Assembly (NCBI GenBank): GCA_002718095.1
Contig: PBDP01000001.1
Coordinates: 54,390 to 69,511, forward strand
From: Chloroflexota bacterium
Lineage (GTDB): Bacteria > Chloroflexota > Dehalococcoidia > Lucifugimonadales > UBA826
DNA length: 15,122 nucleotides
Direction of reading: 5' to 3'
Under the pieces are notes generated by a model that worked only from the letters and a program-made list of their open reading frames with translations, ran no database searches and had not been told where the DNA came from. The position numbers were made by a program, and so were the translations under genes. Positions 14,556 to 15,122 of the stretch are shown here, in pieces (position 1 is the first letter of the stretch; each line of letters starts with the position of its first letter).

Positions 14556-15122
14556 TTATATATTAAATACTTGAAGTCTATGTCGGTTACATTCGAGTAT
14601 ATATAATTTTCCGTCTGGTCCTATGTTTAGTGATGTAGGTCCCCAAAAATATTCTTCAATGTGAGAAGAAATTTCGTGTCTGTCATTCATATTTGAGAAA
14701 GGGATATCTTCTATATGTAGGTTTGCAGTAGCTCTTGTTTGGGCTTCCTCTACATTTACTGAAAAGAAATCTTTGGCCCATCCGGACAACTCTGATTCTC
14801 CTAAGTTCATTTCAAGAAAATCTCCAGAATTACTAAAAACTTGAATTCTTTCATTTCCCCAATCAGCAACATGCACATTACCTGATTTGTCAACTACAAC
14901 ATCTGCAGGTTTTAGCAATTCCCCTTCATTAAATCCGGATTTTCCATATAGTGATAATAAATTTCCGTTTTTATCATAAGAACAAACTCGGTCATTGCCC
15001 CAATCAGCAACATAAATATTAGAATCAGGGCCTATGCTGAGGCGCCAAGGTAATTTCAATCCATCTTTTTCTTTGCTTAGACCGATAGTTTGCAGATATT
15101 TCCCATCATCTGTAAAAACTTT
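14556..15122 (-). CDS. NHL-repeat beta-propeller protein, N-terminal part missing (window edge)
   Basis: The C-terminal 188 residues of a longer protein; the frame stays open to the right edge, so the TTG at 15059 is not taken as the start. The visible part holds NHL-type repeats of the form IYVADWGNDRVCSYDKNGN and VHVADWGNERIQVFSNSGD, each with the NxxxVADWGN-RI/VQ-F core, and a further blade near the C-terminus (LYILECNRHRLQVFN). Such propellers bind proteins or ligands, or act as lyases in the PAL family; the role here is unknown. An insert rich in acidic residues (about 100-145 of the visible part) separates the last two blades. Oriented toward the sulfatases with a 13-nt gap; a shared function is not shown. 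Confidence 0.85.
   Translation of the reverse strand, partial: KVFTDDGKYLQTIGLSKEKDGLKLPWRLSIGPDSNIYVADWGNDRVCSYDKNGNLLSLYGKSGFNEGELLKPADVVVDKSGNVHVADWGNERIQVFSNSGDFLEMNLGESELSGWAKDFFSVNVEEAQTRATANLHIEDIPFSNMNDRHEISSHIEEYFWGPTSLNIGPDGKLYILECNRHRLQVFNI

Noticed and set aside
15057-15059. TTG as the start of the NHL-repeat protein
   Set aside because: The same frame continues with repeat-like sequence to the window edge, so the gene is cut and the start lies outside.
1-15122. CRISPR arrays, insertion sequences, integrases, toxin-antitoxin pairs
   Set aside because: No regularly spaced repeats, transposase or recombinase motifs were seen on either strand; the only long repeats are the sulfatase paralogs.

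Overview
The window is AT-rich bacterial DNA (roughly one third G+C by eye) with AGGAG-type ribosome binding sites and a CCA-encoding tRNA-Arg. Cytoplasmic sulfatases, atypical SDR oxidoreductases, a Dpp-type permease and an NHL-repeat protein together recall marine Chloroflexota such as SAR202. That placement is an inference from gene content; no phylogenetic marker is present.

Left arm (190-6420, minus strand): one tightly packed operon read right to left, with gaps of about 1-10 nt and one 11-nt overlap. The order is a membrane-anchored GrpE-like protein, a short Hsp70 without the helical lid, a membrane-anchored TerB protein with a possible degenerate J-like C-terminus, a soluble M48 metalloprotease with a C-terminal TerB-like region, an alpha/beta hydrolase, and a DppB/OppB-type permease. 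The first four look like a self-contained chaperone/protease module at the inner face of the membrane: ATPase, nucleotide exchange factor, J/TerB-type adaptor and protease. This is the best candidate here for an under-described system. The permease appears to start at an unusual ATT codon, and its stop codon directly abuts the 3' CCA of a convergent tRNA-Arg(CCT) gene (114-189).

Right arm (6496-14542, plus strand): a divergent 75-bp region separates the two arms. Rightward lie a classical SDR lacking the YxxxK catalytic pair, an extended SDR (epimerase/dehydratase type), a class V aminotransferase, a probable intrinsic terminator, and three tandem paralogous type I sulfatases (548, 540 and 543 aa) with complete CxPxR formylglycine motifs and no signal peptides. 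They suggest intracellular desulfation and oxidation of sulfated organic compounds. The leader between sulfatases 2 and 3 can form two mutually exclusive hairpins, one of which covers the ribosome binding site.

Right edge (14556-15122, minus strand): the C-terminal part of an NHL-repeat beta-propeller protein, cut by the window. No CRISPR array, insertion sequence, integrase or origin was seen. There is no gene-free stretch longer than about 115 bp.
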